From Aquiflexum balticum DSM 16537 (GTDB lineage Bacteria > Bacteroidota > Bacteroidia > Cytophagales > Cyclobacteriaceae): a stretch of DNA of 64,000 bases. The stretch's first letter is position 1, and every line of letters starts with the position of its first letter. The stretch is from assembly GCF_900176595.1 (NCBI RefSeq), contig NZ_LT838813.1, positions 1,054,001-1,118,000 on the forward strand, read 5' to 3'. The position numbers and the translations under genes are program-made. A model generated the notes under the pieces. That model was not told the DNA's origin. It was given only the letters and a program-made list of their open reading frames with translations, and did not search any database. This document shows positions 62,134-64,000 of the stretch, piece after piece.

Positions 62134-62820
62134 ATGAAATATATCATCGTAGGCTTAGGGAATTTTGGGGGCTACCTTGCTGCCCGACTCACCGATTTGG
62201 GGCATGAGGTAATTGGGGTTGATTCCAAGGAGGAAAGAGTGGAACCGCTAAAGGATGCCATAACTCATGCCATCACCATGGATGCAACCGATGTGCATGC
62301 CGTCAAAACCCTCCCCCTAAAGGATTGTCATGTAGTTGTCATTGCCATTGGGGAGAATTTTGGCGCTTCTATCATGGTGACTGCAATTTTCAAACAACTC
62401 AAAGTTAAAAGATTGATCAGCAGGTCTATCAATAAAGTCCATGAGACAGTCATCAAGGCCATAGGTGTGGACGAAATCATCCACCCTGAGGAAGATTCTG
62501 CCGAGAGGATGGCCAAAAGGCTACAGATGAAAGGAGTATTGGATTCCTTGGATGTTTCCGATGATTACAATATCATTGAGGTAAAAGTCCCTGAGAGATA
62601 TGTCGGACTGACCATAGCGGAGACCAAAATCAGACTGGATTACAATATCAATATCCTCACCCTGATCAAAATGGAAGAAAAGCTCAATATTTTTGGGATC
62701 AAATCCAAAATCAAAAAGGTGGCAGGTGTAGTCACTCCAGAAACAAAAATTGAGGAAGGTGATATTTTATTGATGTTTGGGCACATCAAAGATCTTCAGG
62801 AAATTCTCAGCTTGGAATAA
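62134..62820 (+). CDS. trkA: TrkA/KtrA-type potassium uptake regulator
   Basis: A 228-residue cytoplasmic ring protein: an RCK_N Rossmann domain (IIVGLGNFGGYLAARL) and a C-terminal RCK_C domain (~140-225). It binds nucleotides and gates the TrkH permease encoded upstream. Single-RCK length means KtrA-like stoichiometry. Confidence 0.93.
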   Translation: MKYIIVGLGNFGGYLAARLTDLGHEVIGVDSKEERVEPLKDAITHAITMDATDVHAVKTLPLKDCHVVVIAIGENFGASIMVTAIFKQLKVKRLISRSINKVHETVIKAIGVDEIIHPEEDSAERMAKRLQMKGVLDSLDVSDDYNIIEVKVPERYVGLTIAETKIRLDYNINILTLIKMEEKLNIFGIKSKIKKVAGVVTPETKIEEGDILLMFGHIKDLQEILSLE

Positions 62821-62823
62821 ACC

Positions 62824-63639
62824 TTATTTCAATCTATCCCCACAGAATTTACAGTATTTGGCATCTTTATCATGCTGGGTCTTCCCACAGGAATCACAGG
62901 TTTTTTCTTGGGATATTTTCCTTCTTACATTGGCAGCGGTCATTTCAGAGGTGACTATCCCTGTGGGCACGGCAATAATGCCATAACCCATCAACATGAT
63001 CATGGAAGCCACAAATTTGCCTATAGATGTCATGGGAGTAATATCTCCAAAACCCACTGTCGTCAAAGTTACTATCGCCCAATACATGGACATAGGAATA
63101 CTGGTAAAACCGTTTTCAGGCCCTTCTACAATGTACATGACCGTACCTGATATCAACACAATGGTAAGCATGGAAGCTATGAAAATCTGGATTTTATTCC
63201 GGCTGGCCCTCAATGCTTCAGAAAGATATTCCGCATCTTTCAGATACCTGCCCAACTTCAAGACCCTAATCACCCGAAGCAACCTAAGAGAACGAATGAC
63301 GACCAGAAACTGTGTATTCAAAATAAAAATGCTGAGATAAGTGGGCACTATGGCTAGCAGATCCACGATGCCATAAAAACTAAAAACATATCCCCATTTC
63401 CTTTTGCTCAACCATAGGCGGAGACCGTATTCAATGGTGAAAAGAATGGTAAATGCCCATTCCAGAACATAAAAAAAAGATCCATAGGCTAGATGAAGAT
63501 CCACCACGGAGTCCAGCATTACCACTCCAACACTCCCCAAAATCAGGACCAAAAGGACAACATCAAATGTTTTTGCAGCCCGATCGTCATGCTCAAAAAC
63601 TATATGGGCCAACCTGGCTTTGGTAGGAAATTTTATCAT
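62824..63639 (-). CDS. Voltage-gated-type potassium channel with C-terminal zinc ribbon
   Basis: About 271 residues from the ATG at 63639 (a Met 11 codons upstream is possible). Six transmembrane segments, an S4 with arginines (VVIRSLRLLRVIRVLKLGRY), the selectivity filter TVGFGDITP and a pore helix. After the last helix comes CDSCG-12-CKFCG, a zinc ribbon at the very C-terminus. It converges on trkA with three bases between them, so potassium entry and exit genes sit side by side. Confidence 0.9.
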   Translation of the reverse strand: MIKFPTKARLAHIVFEHDDRAAKTFDVVLLVLILGSVGVVMLDSVVDLHLAYGSFFYVLEWAFTILFTIEYGLRLWLSKRKWGYVFSFYGIVDLLAIVPTYLSIFILNTQFLVVIRSLRLLRVIRVLKLGRYLKDAEYLSEALRASRNKIQIFIASMLTIVLISGTVMYIVEGPENGFTSIPMSMYWAIVTLTTVGFGDITPMTSIGKFVASMIMLMGYGIIAVPTGIVTSEMTAANVRRKISQEKTCDSCGKTQHDKDAKYCKFCGDRLK

Positions 63640-63831
63640 TGGTGGAGGTTTTGTCGAAGTTAGCGGTAGCAATGAAATATTCCAAGGGATTTCAATTTCA
63701 AATCATTTCTCCGACAAAAACTTCCCCATACAAGTCCCGCTTATGCGTTTTGGACTTTCAACTGTGGATAACTTCCTGTAAAATTCCCGGATCAAAGCCT
63801 GTGATTAAGAGATATTAAGTAGCAGAATTGC

Positions 63832-63999
63832 CTAAACCTTAACTTTTACTTCATATTGCCCTATTCTTTCAATACCTTTACAGTATATATTCAATTGAAA
63901 CACACATTTGGTTTTGCCGGCGCTTAGGATGTTTGATTTTTTTCCCAGAAACCGATAACCTTCCAAATAATCAATCGCAACTCTAGAGGGCTTCTTCTG
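63832..63999 (-). CDS. Partial gene running off the right edge
   Basis: An open frame of 55 codons ending with TAG at 63832-63834 and open to the window edge. It reads ...RVAIDYLEGYRFLGKK then SNILSAGKTKCVFQLNIYCK and GIERIGQYEVKVKV, protein-like with a final beta-strand. No family recognised. The gap 63640-63831 holds no other feature. Confidence 0.4.
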   Translation of the reverse strand, partial: QKKPSRVAIDYLEGYRFLGKKSNILSAGKTKCVFQLNIYCKGIERIGQYEVKVKV

Positions 64000-64000
64000 C

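Noticed and set aside
63673-63831. A gene between the channel gene and the right-edge frame
   Set aside because: No open frame with a usable start and no RNA-like structure was seen.
1-64000. tRNA or rRNA genes
   Set aside because: I saw no cloverleaf-like or rRNA-like sequence in any gap. A dedicated scan (tRNAscan-SE, Infernal) would settle this.

Overview
The window looks like chromosomal DNA of a Bacteroidota bacterium, most probably order Cytophagales, family Cyclobacteriaceae (Algoriphagus/Belliella-like). The grounds are moderate-to-low GC, many exported Bacteroidota-type families (DUF4221, porin-like small beta-barrels, a CarboxypepD_reg-like TonB receptor, DUF6787, DUF2007), a few promoters of the TTG / ~20 nt / TAnnTTTG kind, and abundant multi-hairpin intergenic repeats. 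The genus cannot be fixed from sequence reading alone.

Layout. 1-12 kb: ordinary genes (Xre/ParS-type antitoxin at the left edge, GNAT enzyme, coaX, an M23 peptidase, a PLP-dependent dehydratase, a SlyD-like isomerase, a beta-barrel protein, yjbQ with an in-frame stop, an AAA ATPase, an M14 peptidase, an ABC exporter, a DUF4221 lipoprotein). 12.3-15.7 kb: a Fic gene between two copies of a hairpin repeat, remnants of a second Fic end and a second DUF4221 gene, then an IS200-like Y1 transposase with its hairpin-rich ends and two transposase-less derivatives. 15.7-22 kb: a LytS/LytTR-type two-component pair, small membrane and envelope proteins, and a TonB receptor with a downstream TPR-like protein. 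22.3-23.9 kb: an IS110-type insertion sequence sitting inside a dispersed repeat; its upstream non-coding end carries short sequences matching both target and donor, as expected for a bridge RNA. 24-27.2 kb: a TolB-like protein, three tandem ~188-bp repeats and an SMP-30-like lipoprotein.

27.4-43.3 kb is a defence island, the most interesting part of the window. It starts with a DUF1778-GNAT toxin-antitoxin pair and an Mrr-like nuclease. A cysteine desulfurase (sspA-like) follows the nuclease on the same strand. On the opposite strand is a tightly packed six-gene operon: DUF4007 nickase (sspB-like), large P-loop ATPase (sspC-like), PAPS-reductase-like ATP pyrophosphatase (sspD-like), a protein with two GHKL ATPase domains, a receiver-domain protein and an unrecognised 243-residue protein. 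Upstream of it lies another large Hsp90-like ATPase. The four ssp-like genes should place single-strand DNA phosphorothioate marks; the signalling-like three-gene module is the candidate effector, in place of SspE.

43.6-64 kb: mostly housekeeping and membrane genes (RsmI-like methylase, amidohydrolase, alpha/beta hydrolase, EamA transporter, dusB, a CPBP protease - DUF2007 - cdsA - gdh - psd run linking membrane lipid synthesis genes, a Crp/Fnr regulator, a TRIC-type channel, TrkH/TrkA potassium uptake and a potassium channel with a zinc ribbon), interleaved with several families of dispersed multi-hairpin repeats. A partial gene runs off the right edge.
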